Assembly (NCBI GenBank): GCA_016931535.1
Contig: JAFGEP010000076.1
Coordinates: forward strand, 1-64,000
Length of the DNA: 64,000 nucleotides
From: Bradymonadales bacterium
GTDB lineage: Bacteria > Myxococcota_A > Bradymonadia > JAFGEP01
Direction of reading: 5' to 3'
Shown: positions 18,685-28,214 of the stretch, in pieces
How positions within the stretch are numbered: position 1 is the stretch's first letter
How the letters are laid out: each line of letters begins with the position of its first letter
Notes under the pieces: model-generated
Databases searched by the model: none
What the model saw: the letters and a program-made list of their open reading frames with translations, nothing else
What the model was told of the DNA's origin: nothing
Translations under genes and position numbers: made by a program

Positions 18685-20559
18685 ATGAGCCGTAACTGTT
18701 CTTTCCCTGGATCCATGCTGTGGCTGCCCCTGCTGGCGATGGTGTTCGCCTCTACCGGGGCCTGTTCGGGTGACGATACCAACCCGGTGGAACGCAGGTT
18801 GGGGCTGCGGGTCTTCAACGCCAACCCCGATCAACCGGAGGGGTTCTCTCCTGGCCTGGCTGGCTCCATCCAGACCGTCAGGGTTCGCGTCTTCCAGAAT
18901 GATCTCGAGCAAAGGAGCACCACCTTCAACTGGGACGAGCCCGCAGGGCGCCTGCCTCAACTCCGGTACGGCTCCAACTACCAGATCGTGGTGGAGGCCA
19001 TCGGTCTGCAGGAGGGCATCCTGGCCGACGGCGCCACCCCGCGGTTCGACTACTACCAGGACTCCCCCTTCTCCGAGATCCACGTCTTCACCAGCCAACC
19101 GGACAGCGTGGAGTATGCCACCGCCATGTACAAACCGACCGGCGAGGACCGGGTGATCGCCTTGCCCACCGAGTTCGAGGGGTCATTTATCGCTCGCAGC
19201 CTGAGGCTCAATGGCGAAGCCTTCGGTGGACAGCGGGCCGGCCATACGCTGACCACCCTGTCCGATGGCAGGTTGGTGGTGATCGGGGGTGCCCGGCTGG
19301 TGTCGAGCGGGGGCATCGACGGTTCGCCTTTTGCCCGTTTCATCGGCACGGTCGAGATCTACGATCCCTACACCGGCTACTGGTCTCTCTTGCGCGATTC
19401 GGAGAAGGACCCCCTGTTGGTGCCGCCGCCCGACCCCCTGCCCGAAGGGTACCAGGACGTATATATCCCGGCACCGCTGGAGCTCTCCGTGGCTCGCGCC
19501 TTCCACACGGCGACCCTCATCGGTGCAAACCGGATCATGGTGGTGGGTGGGTTCTTCGACGACAACGGCAGGATTCGGGCCACCGGAGCGGCTGAGATCA
19601 TCGATATCGACACGGGCACCGTCGATGTGATGACCCCTGGCTATGCCGATCTCTACTATCCCAGGGCGTTGCACTCGGCGCACTGGATCGGAAACCAGCT
19701 GGTCGTGGTCGGCGGGGTCAGCGATCTCTTCGATGTCCCCGACTTCCCCGGCAAGATCGAGGCGTTCCAGCCCAGTCGCGGGCTGTTCGATTTTCTGGCC
19801 GACCCCAACAACGAAGCACAGGATCTCCAGCTGTACATCCCCCGGGCCCTGCACTCGGGGACGACCATCGGGGACGGGATCGTCGTGGCCGGTGGACGCA
19901 CCAGCTCAGGGGTCACCGACACCATCGAGTTCTTGGAGTTTCGCAACGGGGTCCTCTCCAATGCCATTCCGAACGAGGCGCTCCCCCACATGTCCACCCC
20001 GCGCTTCGCCCACGCCGCGGTCTACATGGAGCGGGACTATCCCACCGGGGAAGTCACCGACCGCTACATCGCCCTGGCTGGCGGGTTCACGGCTCTCCAT
20101 CCGTCCGGCGACATCGCCATGACCTTGCTGAGCGGCGCACAGCTGACCGGAACGGTGGAGTTCTTCCATACCTGGTACCTGGAGATCGCTCACGAGCACC
20201 AGGTCTCGATGATTGTACCTCGGGCCCACTTCCAGATGGTGGAAACCTCCACGACCAAGGACCTCCTGGTCATGGGAGGTATCACCGACAACGGCTCGGC
20301 CACCAATAGCATCGAGCGGTTGTGGCGGTCGGAGCAGGGGGGGCTCCCGCTGACACCGGTTGCGTTTCCGGCTTCTCTGAAGCACGACCGCGCCTATAGC
20401 GCGACGACGGTCTTACCAACGCACAGCGTCATGATCGTGGGCGGTTGGGACGGCGCCAACAGTACCGCTTCCTGCGGTGAAGGGTCGGGGTTCACCACGG
20501 GCTGTACCTCGGAGGTGGCCAATCCGGGAGACCTGTCTTTCCTGGGACGTTCCTATTGA
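18685..20559 (+). CDS. Kelch-like repeat lipoprotein
   Basis: 624 residues. The signal peptide ends in a lipobox (FASTGAC, Cys at about residue 27), so it should be a lipoprotein. From about residue 180 there are kelch-type blades (GHTLTTLSDGRLVVIGG, FHTATLIGANRIMVVGG, ALHSAHWIGNQLVVVGG, ALHSGTTIGDGIVVAGG) forming a beta-propeller, probably a binding module. The region between the lipobox and the propeller resembles a beta-sandwich. It lies 100 bases after the PEGA gene and about 86 bases before another lipoprotein gene, and the three may be co-transcribed. Confidence 0.8.
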   Translation: MSRNCSFPGSMLWLPLLAMVFASTGACSGDDTNPVERRLGLRVFNANPDQPEGFSPGLAGSIQTVRVRVFQNDLEQRSTTFNWDEPAGRLPQLRYGSNYQIVVEAIGLQEGILADGATPRFDYYQDSPFSEIHVFTSQPDSVEYATAMYKPTGEDRVIALPTEFEGSFIARSLRLNGEAFGGQRAGHTLTTLSDGRLVVIGGARLVSSGGIDGSPFARFIGTVEIYDPYTGYWSLLRDSEKDPLLVPPPDPLPEGYQDVYIPAPLELSVARAFHTATLIGANRIMVVGGFFDDNGRIRATGAAEIIDIDTGTVDVMTPGYADLYYPRALHSAHWIGNQLVVVGGVSDLFDVPDFPGKIEAFQPSRGLFDFLADPNNEAQDLQLYIPRALHSGTTIGDGIVVAGGRTSSGVTDTIEFLEFRNGVLSNAIPNEALPHMSTPRFAHAAVYMERDYPTGEVTDRYIALAGGFTALHPSGDIAMTLLSGAQLTGTVEFFHTWYLEIAHEHQVSMIVPRAHFQMVETSTTKDLLVMGGITDNGSATNSIERLWRSEQGGLPLTPVAFPASLKHDRAYSATTVLPTHSVMIVGGWDGANSTASCGEGSGFTTGCTSEVANPGDLSFLGRSY

Positions 20560-20645
20560 CCGAGGCCATGGGCCACGGGAGAGCTCTTGCTGGTTCCCCG
20601 CGGGGCAGGGGAATGGGGGATCGGGCAGTATTCGATGGAGGCAAC

Positions 20646-21083
20646 ATGAGAAGGGTGGGTGTCTTGATGGCGATTCTACTGGCTCTGGTAGCGGCGACGG
20701 CTCTGGCCTCCTGTTCCAGCTCGCTGGCTGACAAGGTCGTTGGAAACTGGGGTGCCGACTTTCTGGCTTCCCTGGAAGACCAACCGCTGACCCAGGAGCA
20801 GCGTCTGCAAGTGCAACAGATGTCACAGAACGTCTCCTTGGGCCTCCTGTTCGGCGAGGACGGCACCATGACCGTCAGCACGGCGGGCCTCGGCAACGGA
20901 GAGCGCTCCGAGTCCGCTATCTGGGAAGTGGTCTCCACCGAGGGCAATAGCATCACCATCCGGACCCGTCAGACCACCGAGGGCGACGGCCAGCAGGTGC
21001 AGGACCTGGTTCTGCTCTTCGATTCCGGCGACCGCTTTGCGACCGAGATCGGGGGCCGACGGACGGTCTTCAACCGACTGTAG
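20646..21083 (+). CDS. Small lipoprotein
   Basis: 145 residues. The signal peptide ends in a clear lipobox (ALASC, Cys at 22), followed by SSSLADKVVGNWGADF. The rest alternates short strands (GLLFGEDGTMTVSTAG, SAIWEVVSTEGNSITIR) like a small lipocalin- or META-like barrel, though no family is certain. The ATG at 20646 has GGAGG just upstream. The longer in-frame start at 20556 would bury the signal peptide. It follows the kelch lipoprotein. Confidence 0.75.
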   Translation: MRRVGVLMAILLALVAATALASCSSSLADKVVGNWGADFLASLEDQPLTQEQRLQVQQMSQNVSLGLLFGEDGTMTVSTAGLGNGERSESAIWEVVSTEGNSITIRTRQTTEGDGQQVQDLVLLFDSGDRFATEIGGRRTVFNRL

Positions 21084-21092
21084 CTCCAGATA

Positions 21093-21120
21093 GCGGCACC
21101 AGGTTCACTCTGGCTGCCGC
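21093..21120. terminator. Possible bidirectional terminator hairpin
   Basis: An inverted repeat between convergent genes: GCGGCACCAG pairs with CTGGCTGCCGC with one bulged base and a 7-base loop. No strong T run follows on either strand, so it is a candidate only. Confidence 0.4.
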
Positions 21121-21197
21121 CTTTCAGGCCGCCAGCGGCTGTGGTGCTCGCATCGAGGCCCGACATCCAACCCGTCGGAGCCATCAGACTGCGGACT

Positions 21198-21995
21198 TCA
21201 CTCCGCGTGCTCCACCCGGCAGATCGGGCCGTCCACCGTCTCCAAGGCCAGCCGCAACAGGTTTCTCTTCAGCGCGCGATTCTGCCTGGAAAGCTCGGCA
21301 ATGAGCGCTTTGATCCGGGCCCGCTGCCCCTGGACCGCCAGCGGACAGTATCCATCCTGCAAGGGGCAGTGGGTGTGGCGGGCCAGCCTTCCCAGCGTCT
21401 TCTCCTCTACCAGGACCAAGGGGCGGATCACGGTCAGCCGCCCATCGAAGAACTCCCTGCGGGGCTGCATGGTCGAAAGCTCTCCGTGGACGAACAGGTT
21501 CATCAGGAAAGTCTCTACCAGGTCATCCGCATGATGACCCAGGGCAACCAGGTTGCATCCCCTGTCGGCCGCGGTCTCGAACAGCAGCCTGCGACGTTCC
21601 CAGGCGCAGTGGAAGCAGCCGCCGGATGGCATGCGCCCCCGCTCTTGGCTGGACCCCTCTGCCTTGGTTTCCGTCCGAATGGCCTCGGCCTGGACGACGA
21701 TCAACGGAACCTCGAGCTCCGCGCATCGCCGCTCCAACGCCTCCCGTTGCCGCCCGTCGGTGCATCCCGGAATGGCGAGGTGGCAGGCGGTCAACAGGTA
21801 GCTCTCCCGGACCCAGGCCCGCCGGGCAGCGAGGATCTCCAGCAAACACCAGGAGTCCTTACCCCCGCTGGTCGCAACCAGGATCCGATCCCCGGACCGT
21901 ATCAGCGCAAACCGGCGGATCGCCTCTTGAACCTTGCCATCCAGGTACCTCAAGGCCTGCCATAACCGCGGTGTGAAAGAGGATGGTGGATGCAC
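21198..21995 (-). CDS. TtcA-like PP-loop tRNA-thiolation family protein
   Basis: 265 residues. The PP-loop ATP pyrophosphatase signature SGGKDS is at 43-48. A CFHC pair (Cys127, Cys130) and a later Cys pair in THCPLQDGYC correspond to the cluster-binding cysteines of TtcA. The segment ALGHHADDLVETFLMNLF is typical. TtcA adds sulfur to C32 of some tRNAs using ATP and a [4Fe-4S] cluster. The protein is close to TtcA length, but TilS or other PP-loop thiolases cannot be excluded. The start at 21995 has only a weak ribosome site. It is 27 bases downstream of the TldE-like gene. Confidence 0.75.
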   Translation of the reverse strand: MHPPSSFTPRLWQALRYLDGKVQEAIRRFALIRSGDRILVATSGGKDSWCLLEILAARRAWVRESYLLTACHLAIPGCTDGRQREALERRCAELEVPLIVVQAEAIRTETKAEGSSQERGRMPSGGCFHCAWERRRLLFETAADRGCNLVALGHHADDLVETFLMNLFVHGELSTMQPRREFFDGRLTVIRPLVLVEEKTLGRLARHTHCPLQDGYCPLAVQGQRARIKALIAELSRQNRALKRNLLRLALETVDGPICRVEHAE

Positions 21996-22022
21996 GGGCC
22001 CCGCCCGAGTAGGAGCGATCGG

Positions 22023-23390
22023 TCAGACTGCCAGTCGAGTCTTGAGGTAGGGAAGATGCGCGCTCCCCGTGTGGATCCGCTCCGACGACAGCCTGACCTC
22101 CCGCAGGAACCCCGGCCGCCCGTCCAGGTCGAACAGGTGTCCCGACAGGTTCCAACGCCCGGGTGTCAACACCCTGCTGATCTTCCCGCCCTCGATGGAA
22201 AAGCCGCACAGCACGGCGCAGCTGAAGGAAGCCCGCGCCTGGTCGGCCGTGTGCAAGGCCAGAAGGTCGTAGACCAGCAACCCGTTGCCTGTCTCGCCGA
22301 TGAGCTGATCGAGCCTCATCTCCCCAGGTTCCATGGCCAGCGCCGACAGCTTCTCCCGCACCGGCGCCTCCTGGGGCTCCTCGATCAGGATGGGGCGCCG
22401 GTAGCCGTGGCCCGTCGGTTCCACTCCGGCTCGCCTGGCGGACGATTGGCTCCAGATATGGCGACCGAATCGACCTCCCTCGATCAGCGGATGGCGCCTG
22501 CAGGGGGTCCCCTCGTCGTCGACGGGCCGCCGCAGGGTTCCGGTGGGCTCGGTCGCATCATCCCACAGGGTGACGGCCGGGTCGGCCACCTCGTCTGCGG
22601 GCTTGTGGTGGGACAACCCCGCCAGGTGAGCGCTCCCGCTGAACTTCTCGCTGCCCAGGATGCGCAGCAGCGATTCCAGGAGCCTGGGGTGCAGAATGAC
22701 CGGGACCGATCCCCTGAGCTTCAGCTCCTCGGGGGCGACCCTCGGCCGTTGCAGCGCTCTGAAGGCTTCTGCGCCCAGCTCCGCGACCGCCCGGCGGTCC
22801 ACCGAACCGCCGGTGGTCCAGTAGTACTCCTCCATCACGTTGTCCACCGCGGCCACCCCCTGTACCGCCGCGTTGGAGAAGCGGGTACTGCCACCCTGGG
22901 TGGTGACGGCGATCTCCCGGACCTCCAGCCGGACCTCCCCACTCAGCGAATCGATGGAGGTCCCCGCGACTTCGTAGGTCCGGTCGCGCAACGCACCGGC
23001 CATCTCGTACAGCGCAGATGGCTTGTCCGCCATCTCCACCAGTGCCCTGTCGGCGGATACCGGATCGGAGAGAAGCCGGCAGGAACCGAAACGATCCAGG
23101 TTGGCGGGGCACCCTCGGCCGAGCGCTCTCTTGACCGCTCGCAGCGCGGTCTTGAGGTCCAGCTCCATGAGGGCGCCGTACCCGATCATCCCCTCTTTGA
23201 GGGTCCTGATTCCGACCCGCAGCTTCTGTCCGGCCAGCCGGGGTGAGAGACTCTGGTTCTCGATCCGTACCGAGTGGGTGCGCTCTCTGGCGGTCCAGAC
23301 CTCCAGGTCGTCCACCAGGGTGCGGCTGGATTCGACCAGGCTGGCCGCAAAGTCGACGAGAGATGAGCCGTGTTCCATCATGATGCTCAA
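22023..23390 (-). CDS. TldE/PmbA-like protease partner
   Basis: 455 residues. TldD and TldE form a heterodimeric zinc protease that degrades unfolded peptides and trims RiPP precursors. Only TldD carries the metal site, and no HExxxH is visible here. The PmbA/TldE fold is recognised by length and position, the GGSTRFSN segment and the C-terminal barrel region around FSCAVLCGFSIEGGKI. Its start ATG overlaps the TldD stop by 4 bases (ATGA type), so the two are translationally coupled. Confidence 0.85.
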   Translation of the reverse strand: MSIMMEHGSSLVDFAASLVESSRTLVDDLEVWTARERTHSVRIENQSLSPRLAGQKLRVGIRTLKEGMIGYGALMELDLKTALRAVKRALGRGCPANLDRFGSCRLLSDPVSADRALVEMADKPSALYEMAGALRDRTYEVAGTSIDSLSGEVRLEVREIAVTTQGGSTRFSNAAVQGVAAVDNVMEEYYWTTGGSVDRRAVAELGAEAFRALQRPRVAPEELKLRGSVPVILHPRLLESLLRILGSEKFSGSAHLAGLSHHKPADEVADPAVTLWDDATEPTGTLRRPVDDEGTPCRRHPLIEGGRFGRHIWSQSSARRAGVEPTGHGYRRPILIEEPQEAPVREKLSALAMEPGEMRLDQLIGETGNGLLVYDLLALHTADQARASFSCAVLCGFSIEGGKISRVLTPGRWNLSGHLFDLDGRPGFLREVRLSSERIHTGSAHLPYLKTRLAV

Positions 23391-24916
23391 TACCCCAGGG
23401 TGATCGCGTCCGAGACGGCGATGCGTGTGTACGGCCCACCATCCGTCACCGGCTTGGTCTGGTACTCCTTCCCACAGAAGCCGATCCCTTCCATGTCCGG
23501 CACACCGGCGAACCCCTCGATACCCGCCAGGGCCCCCAGCGTCTTCACGGTGAGGTTCAAGGGACCGAAGATCTCGCCGGTGAGACGGCCATCCACGATG
23601 CGTCGGCCGAACTGGATGGAGGTGCTCATCCCTTCCTTGCTGACCGCACCCCCAAAGCTGCCCTCCAGCAGGATCCCCCGGCCGATATCCGCCACCAGCT
23701 CCTCCAGGCTGTCGGTCCAGTGGGCGCGGTCGGCTGGAAACAGGTAGGTGTTGGTCATGCGCACGACCCGGATGTCACCCAGCTCCGAGAACCCATGTCC
23801 GTTGGGCGTCTCCTGGTAGTAGTAGGCGGTCTGCCGGTTGTGCAGGCGGCCGGTGATCCGCCCCTGCTGCACCAGCGCGACCCGCTGCAGCTCCACCCCT
23901 TCGTCGTCGATGAACTGCGTTCCGAAACCTCGATCGGCGAGTAACCGCCCCTCCCCATCGCAGGGCGGACCGTCGTAGAGATCCACCAGGGCGCTGCCCA
24001 GCGGATCGACCGCCGCGTTCCCTTGCGGGTCGAACAGGCCGGAGCCGTTTCTCTGGATGATGTCCGCCTCGAAGTTGTGGCCCTGGGCCTCGTGGATGAA
24101 CACCATGGCGCTGGGAGCCAGCACGATGTGGGTGAGCTCCTCCAGCTGGGCCTCGGTCAACCGGCCGGTGCCCAAAAGGGCGATCGATCGCTCCATGCAG
24201 TCACATACCAGGGCCGAGTACGCTGGTTTCAGATGACCCCCATCGAGCAGGTGGCTCAGGGAGCGGATGTCGCCGAAACGGATCCGGGTCTGTGCCAGCT
24301 TGTCGTTCTCCCTGGCGCGCGACAGGAGCTGGACGAAGGTCGTGGGCAGGACCTGGGTCTTGAACAGCCCCCGCATATCCATGACCAGCTTCTCCTCGAC
24401 CAGGCTGTAGGCCCACACCTCCGGCACCAGCTGGATCGTCCGCCCCTCTTCCGCCAGCTTGTCGCACACCTGCCGAGCGGTGGCCTGGATCTCCTCCACG
24501 ATGGCCAGCAGGCCGCCGCCCGCATCGGTCGTCCGGATATCCGGATCTGGTGTGAAGCCATAGCGCTGCCGGTCGGGGTTGGGTACGTCGGCCAGGCCGT
24601 AGTCGGGATCGGGCTGCACCAAAGCCAACAGGTCGAGCGCCCCGTCCAGGTCCGGTTTCAGTGTCTCGAAGCTGCCGAGCCCGAGCGAGATCTCCACGTG
24701 CCGACCTTCGGACCCCACCATCCGGACCTGGATCGCAGCCTTTCCGGTGTAAGCCTTGGCCACCAGCTCACCGCTGGAGAGGAGGTTGACCTCGGTCTTG
24801 GTGACGACCTCGGCAAGGAGGTCGGCGTAGGTACATCGGGGTTGGACATGATCGAGAATCGCATCGGCTAGGTCCTTGAGGGCAGCCTCATCGGACAGGA
24901 CTGGTCCCTCTGTCAT
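23387..24916 (-). CDS. TldD-like zinc metalloprotease
   Basis: 509 residues. The zinc motif HEAQGH is seen with His275, Glu276 and His280, as in TldD. A later GFSELGDIRVVRMTNTYL segment fits the family, which partners with the downstream TldE-like gene. The ATG at 24916 has GGAGGA about 5 bases upstream. The complex likely acts in the cytosol on small peptides. No clear RiPP precursor is adjacent. Confidence 0.9.
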   Translation of the reverse strand: MTEGPVLSDEAALKDLADAILDHVQPRCTYADLLAEVVTKTEVNLLSSGELVAKAYTGKAAIQVRMVGSEGRHVEISLGLGSFETLKPDLDGALDLLALVQPDPDYGLADVPNPDRQRYGFTPDPDIRTTDAGGGLLAIVEEIQATARQVCDKLAEEGRTIQLVPEVWAYSLVEEKLVMDMRGLFKTQVLPTTFVQLLSRARENDKLAQTRIRFGDIRSLSHLLDGGHLKPAYSALVCDCMERSIALLGTGRLTEAQLEELTHIVLAPSAMVFIHEAQGHNFEADIIQRNGSGLFDPQGNAAVDPLGSALVDLYDGPPCDGEGRLLADRGFGTQFIDDEGVELQRVALVQQGRITGRLHNRQTAYYYQETPNGHGFSELGDIRVVRMTNTYLFPADRAHWTDSLEELVADIGRGILLEGSFGGAVSKEGMSTSIQFGRRIVDGRLTGEIFGPLNLTVKTLGALAGIEGFAGVPDMEGIGFCGKEYQTKPVTDGGPYTRIAVSDAITLGY

Positions 24917-25030
24917 GTGTCCTCCAGCAGGTCGAAAAACGGTCCCCTCCCGACGGGGCCGGCAAGGTGACTAGCAAAACCACGGCGGGACCGTCAAGCG
25001 GCTCGGTGGCCTTCAGAACGGTTTGTCGCT

Positions 25031-26023
25031 CTAGCCCTTCCTCTGCAACTCGTTGCGGTAGGCTTCGATCAGCCGTCCCGTAGCGGCCGCCAGCTCGGAG
25101 TGAATCGCCTGTACCTCCTCCGGCTTCCACTGAGAGCGGTCGTTGCGGATGAAGGAGGTCTTGTCCACCCGGTTGTCCACCCGGGCCACAGGCAGATGCC
25201 AGCTTCTGCCGTGTGCTTCGAGCAAGGCGGTGTTCGGCCTGTCCGAACGCTGCATCAGGTGCTCCATGTCGTCACAGCCGTACTCGTTCATCATGACGTA
25301 CAGCGGTACGCCATGGTGCAAGATGGAGCCCGGATCGTTGGGATCGGCGCGGGCGTCGTTCTTCCGCCGGGATTCCTCCGGAGTCACCCACACATAGAGG
25401 ATGACCGCCCGGGACAGGATCTGCTCGGAGAGGTGTGCCAGCGAGTACTGGTACCCATGGGGCTCGGGCAGCGGCATGGAGGAGCCGTGCGGTCCGCCGC
25501 GGGCGAACTCCAGCACGATGGTCTTGCCCTCCAGGGTATCCGGGTAGTTCTCCTTGAGCCGCTCCAGGATGGTGCGGGCCTCGGCCTCGACCGCCTGGGC
25601 CACCTTGGCTCGGGTGGCACCGTCCAGGTTGGCGACCCGGATCGGGGAACCTACCGCCTCGTGGGCCCGGTCCAGGCGCTCGAACAGGGTTTCGGCGGCG
25701 TTCGTCAGCGCGATCTCCCGCCGGGCCAGCAGGTCGGCATAGTCCTGGTTGAGGAGGTGCACCAGCGCGCCCCAGGCGCGCCGATCGAAGAACGACTTTT
25801 CCGGGTCCTCGAAGTACATCCGGCTCCGCCCCACATCGATCAGCGCGTCGTCGATGCAGCGCATGAAATGCACGTAGGGGAAGTCGTCCAGCTGCACGGT
25901 CGGGCCCATGTGCATCTCTTCCCGGCACTGCTCGGCGGTCAGACTCGACAGGTACTTGCGGATCTCCGACTTGCCGGAGGCGGGAAGGGCGAGTAGCAAC
26001 ACGGTGTCAAAGAGTTCGCTCAC
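25031..26023 (-). CDS. Putative P-loop NTPase/kinase
   Basis: 330 residues. A GTG at 26023 is preceded by AGGAGGA at ideal spacing; upstream open sequence to 26611 has no coding features. Residues 12-19 (ALPASGKS) form a Walker A-like loop directly after the first strand, as in small nucleotide or metabolite kinases. FARGGPHGSSMPLPEPHGYQ and the LDDFPYVHFMRCIDD segment are notable, with no named family recognised. It is 114 bases upstream of TldD and may be read with it. Confidence 0.6.
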   Translation of the reverse strand: MSELFDTVLLLALPASGKSEIRKYLSSLTAEQCREEMHMGPTVQLDDFPYVHFMRCIDDALIDVGRSRMYFEDPEKSFFDRRAWGALVHLLNQDYADLLARREIALTNAAETLFERLDRAHEAVGSPIRVANLDGATRAKVAQAVEAEARTILERLKENYPDTLEGKTIVLEFARGGPHGSSMPLPEPHGYQYSLAHLSEQILSRAVILYVWVTPEESRRKNDARADPNDPGSILHHGVPLYVMMNEYGCDDMEHLMQRSDRPNTALLEAHGRSWHLPVARVDNRVDKTSFIRNDRSQWKPEEVQAIHSELAAATGRLIEAYRNELQRKG

Positions 26024-26392
26024 GGGTCCTCCTAGGTAGTGGAAAACGGGTGCCCAACAGGCGGGCGAATGATAGTGAACAGGGGAGTTGCTCGTCAATC
26101 CGCTTGGCGTGCACGGCGTCAACCCATCGGACGATCGTGGGATCGCTTGCCGGCACGCCCCGTTCACCCAGGACCCCAGAGAACCTGATCGCGAAAAGGG
26201 GACGGCATGACTCAGGCTTTGGACTGCGCACACCATCCATCCGCCACCCGGCGGCTTGTCATCGACCGCGAGCCCCGGGGAAAGATCTGCCAACCGACAG
26301 GGCCCCCGGCCGATTGCGCTCGCTCTCCAAGCTGTTACACTCCCCGAAGGAACATCGAGCGCTGACGCAGATCGTGGCAACAGGAGGGAATG
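26024..26392. other. Divergent intergenic region
   Basis: 369 bases between the P-loop gene (minus) and a small lipoprotein gene (plus). A weak plus-strand promoter candidate is at 26314-26341: TTGCGC, a 16-base spacer, TACACT, about 50 bases from the lipoprotein start. No gene is supported. Confidence 0.3.
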
Positions 26393-26743
26393 ATGAAGCA
26401 AATGCGGACTGCAGGGTTGGTGCTGAGCCTGATCGGTCTGATGGCAAGCTGCGGTGACGAAGACGACAACGGAAATGGCGGCACGCATTCTGCCACCTGC
26501 TCCTCCTTCTGCGAGGCCATGGTCGCGGCAGAATGCGCCAACAGCCCCCGCAGCGTTGTCGAGTGCCCGACCCTCTGCACCGGTTTCATGGCCAGCTCCT
26601 GTTCCGACCACCTGGACACGCTGCTCTCCTGCGTCGGTGAAGACCCGGAGATGTTCTGCGACGGGGAAGGAGATCCGATGGTGGAAGGCTGCGAGACCGA
26701 GTTTGCCAGCTTCAAAGCCTGCGTCGAGGGTCTCGGAAGCTGA
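26393..26743 (+). CDS. Small Cys-rich lipoprotein
   Basis: 116 residues. The lipobox ASC lies after a short signal peptide, followed by a Gly/Asp/Asn-rich spacer and about ten cysteines (CSSFCEAMVAAEC, CPTLC, CSDHL, CVGEDPEMFC), suggesting disulfides or metal binding. Two adjacent ATG codons exist at 26390 and 26393; the second is chosen because AGGAGG at 26382-26387 then has 5-base spacing. The mature protein resembles many myxobacterial small Cys-rich lipoproteins. Confidence 0.75.
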   Translation: MKQMRTAGLVLSLIGLMASCGDEDDNGNGGTHSATCSSFCEAMVAAECANSPRSVVECPTLCTGFMASSCSDHLDTLLSCVGEDPEMFCDGEGDPMVEGCETEFASFKACVEGLGS

Positions 26744-26795
26744 CCTGACTCCTCGCCGGGAAGGCCGCCAGGCTGGGAGCGGTGATGGCCTGGGG

Positions 26796-28214
26796 CTACA
26801 GGTCCAGGTACAGCTCGAACTCGTAGGGGTGCGGACGGGCTCCGACGGCTGCGATCTCGTCCTGGATCTTCAGGGCGATCCAGGCGTCGATCAGGTCGTC
26901 GGTGAACACCTCCCCCCGCGTGAGAAACTCCCGGTCGTCCTTCAGCGCGGCCAGGGCGTCCTCGAACCGCATCGGGATCTCCTTGAGCCGGTCCTGCTCC
27001 TCTTTCGGGAGGGCGAACACGTTGACGTCCAGCGGACCATACCCCATGGCGGTGGGGTCGTATCCATCCTGGACCCCCTTCAGGCCGGCCATGAGCTGGG
27101 CGGCCAGGATCAGGTAGGGGTTGGCGGTGGCGTCGGGCATCCGGTACTCGATCCGGCACTCCCGCTCGTTGATGGCGTAGGCCGGCACTCTGAGCGCCGA
27201 TGATCGGTTGCCGGTGGCGAAGAAGAGCTTGATGGGGGCCGCCATGCTGGGAGCGAACCGGCGATAGGAGTTGGTGCTGGCGTTGCCCAGCCCCATCAGG
27301 GCCGGGGTATGATGAAGCTGGCCCGCCAGGTAGCTCAACGCCAGCTTGTTCAGCCCCGAGTACCCTGCGGGATCGTAGAACAACGAACGCTCTCCGTCGG
27401 TGAGGTACTGGTGGAAGTGCATGCCGTTTCCGGCGTCGTTGGGCAGCGGCTTGGGCATGAAGGTCGCCAGAAACCCGTAGGAGAGGGCCAGGTTTTTCAC
27501 CAGGTACTTCATCGTCTGGATGACGTCTCCGGTCTTGACCAGGGGGTGAAAGAAGATCTCGATCTCGGTCTGGCCCGCCGCTCCCAGCTCGTGATGGTGG
27601 TACTTGACCGGGATGTTGGCATTCTGGATGGCCAGCACCATCTGCTCGCGCACCTCGGTGAAGCGGTCCAAGGGCTGATCGATCTGCCCCCCCTTGTTGG
27701 TTCGCAGCCGGTAGATCGAATCGGTCTCAGGCCCCCAGCCTGCGCCCGGTGATTCCACCGACCAGTGGGCGCCGCTGGGGCTCGATCCATACTCGATTCG
27801 GTCGAAGAGATAAAACTCCAGCTCCGGACTGAACACCACCTGCCCGCCCAGGTCCAGGCTGTCCAGGTAGTCCTCCGCCTTGGCGGCCACGTATCGCGGG
27901 TCCCGTCCGTAGCGCTGGCCGTCGTTGTGATACAGGTCGCATAGAAAGGCGATGGTGGAGCGGCTATGGAAGGGGTCGATAAACGCCGTGGAGACGTCGG
28001 GAACGATCCGCATGTCCCCCGAATCCACGGTGCGATACCCCGGATAAGGGGAGAGGCTGGTCCCCGTCCCCTCGTGGAACAGCCGCTCGGTGATGTGGCT
28101 GGCCGGGTAGGTCATGCGGCGCCAGCGCCCCACCAGGTCGGACACCTTCAGGTCCACCTGCTCGACCCCTTGCTCCCTCAGATAGATCATGGTCTCGTCG
28201 ATGCTGGAGAACAT
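26796..28214 (-). CDS. glnA: Glutamine synthetase type I
   Basis: 472 residues, the usual GSI length. It makes glutamine from glutamate, ammonia and ATP. Recognised are the beta-grasp N-terminus (DLVGRWRRMTYP), metal/ATP-site segments (FSPELEFYLF, HHHELGAAGQTEIE, GNGMHFHQ), NASTNSYRR and the RIEYRMPD segment. At the position of the adenylylated tyrosine of the enterobacterial enzyme (NLYDLPPEE) this protein has NVFALPKEE, with Phe400 instead of Tyr. It therefore should not be regulated by GlnE-type adenylylation. A weak ribosome site (AGGTGG) precedes the ATG. It lies 289 bases downstream of ThiH on the same strand, probably with its own promoter. Confidence 0.95.
   Translation of the reverse strand: MFSSIDETMIYLREQGVEQVDLKVSDLVGRWRRMTYPASHITERLFHEGTGTSLSPYPGYRTVDSGDMRIVPDVSTAFIDPFHSRSTIAFLCDLYHNDGQRYGRDPRYVAAKAEDYLDSLDLGGQVVFSPELEFYLFDRIEYGSSPSGAHWSVESPGAGWGPETDSIYRLRTNKGGQIDQPLDRFTEVREQMVLAIQNANIPVKYHHHELGAAGQTEIEIFFHPLVKTGDVIQTMKYLVKNLALSYGFLATFMPKPLPNDAGNGMHFHQYLTDGERSLFYDPAGYSGLNKLALSYLAGQLHHTPALMGLGNASTNSYRRFAPSMAAPIKLFFATGNRSSALRVPAYAINERECRIEYRMPDATANPYLILAAQLMAGLKGVQDGYDPTAMGYGPLDVNVFALPKEEQDRLKEIPMRFEDALAALKDDREFLTRGEVFTDDLIDAWIALKIQDEIAAVGARPHPYEFELYLDL

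Noticed and set aside
21990..23246. 418-codon plus-strand frame opposite the TldE-like gene
   Set aside because: Antisense shadow of a clear TldE-like protein without family features.
26024..26611. N-terminal extension of the P-loop gene
   Set aside because: The GTG at 26023 has a perfect AGGAGGA site, and the extension shows no domain and overlaps a lipoprotein gene.
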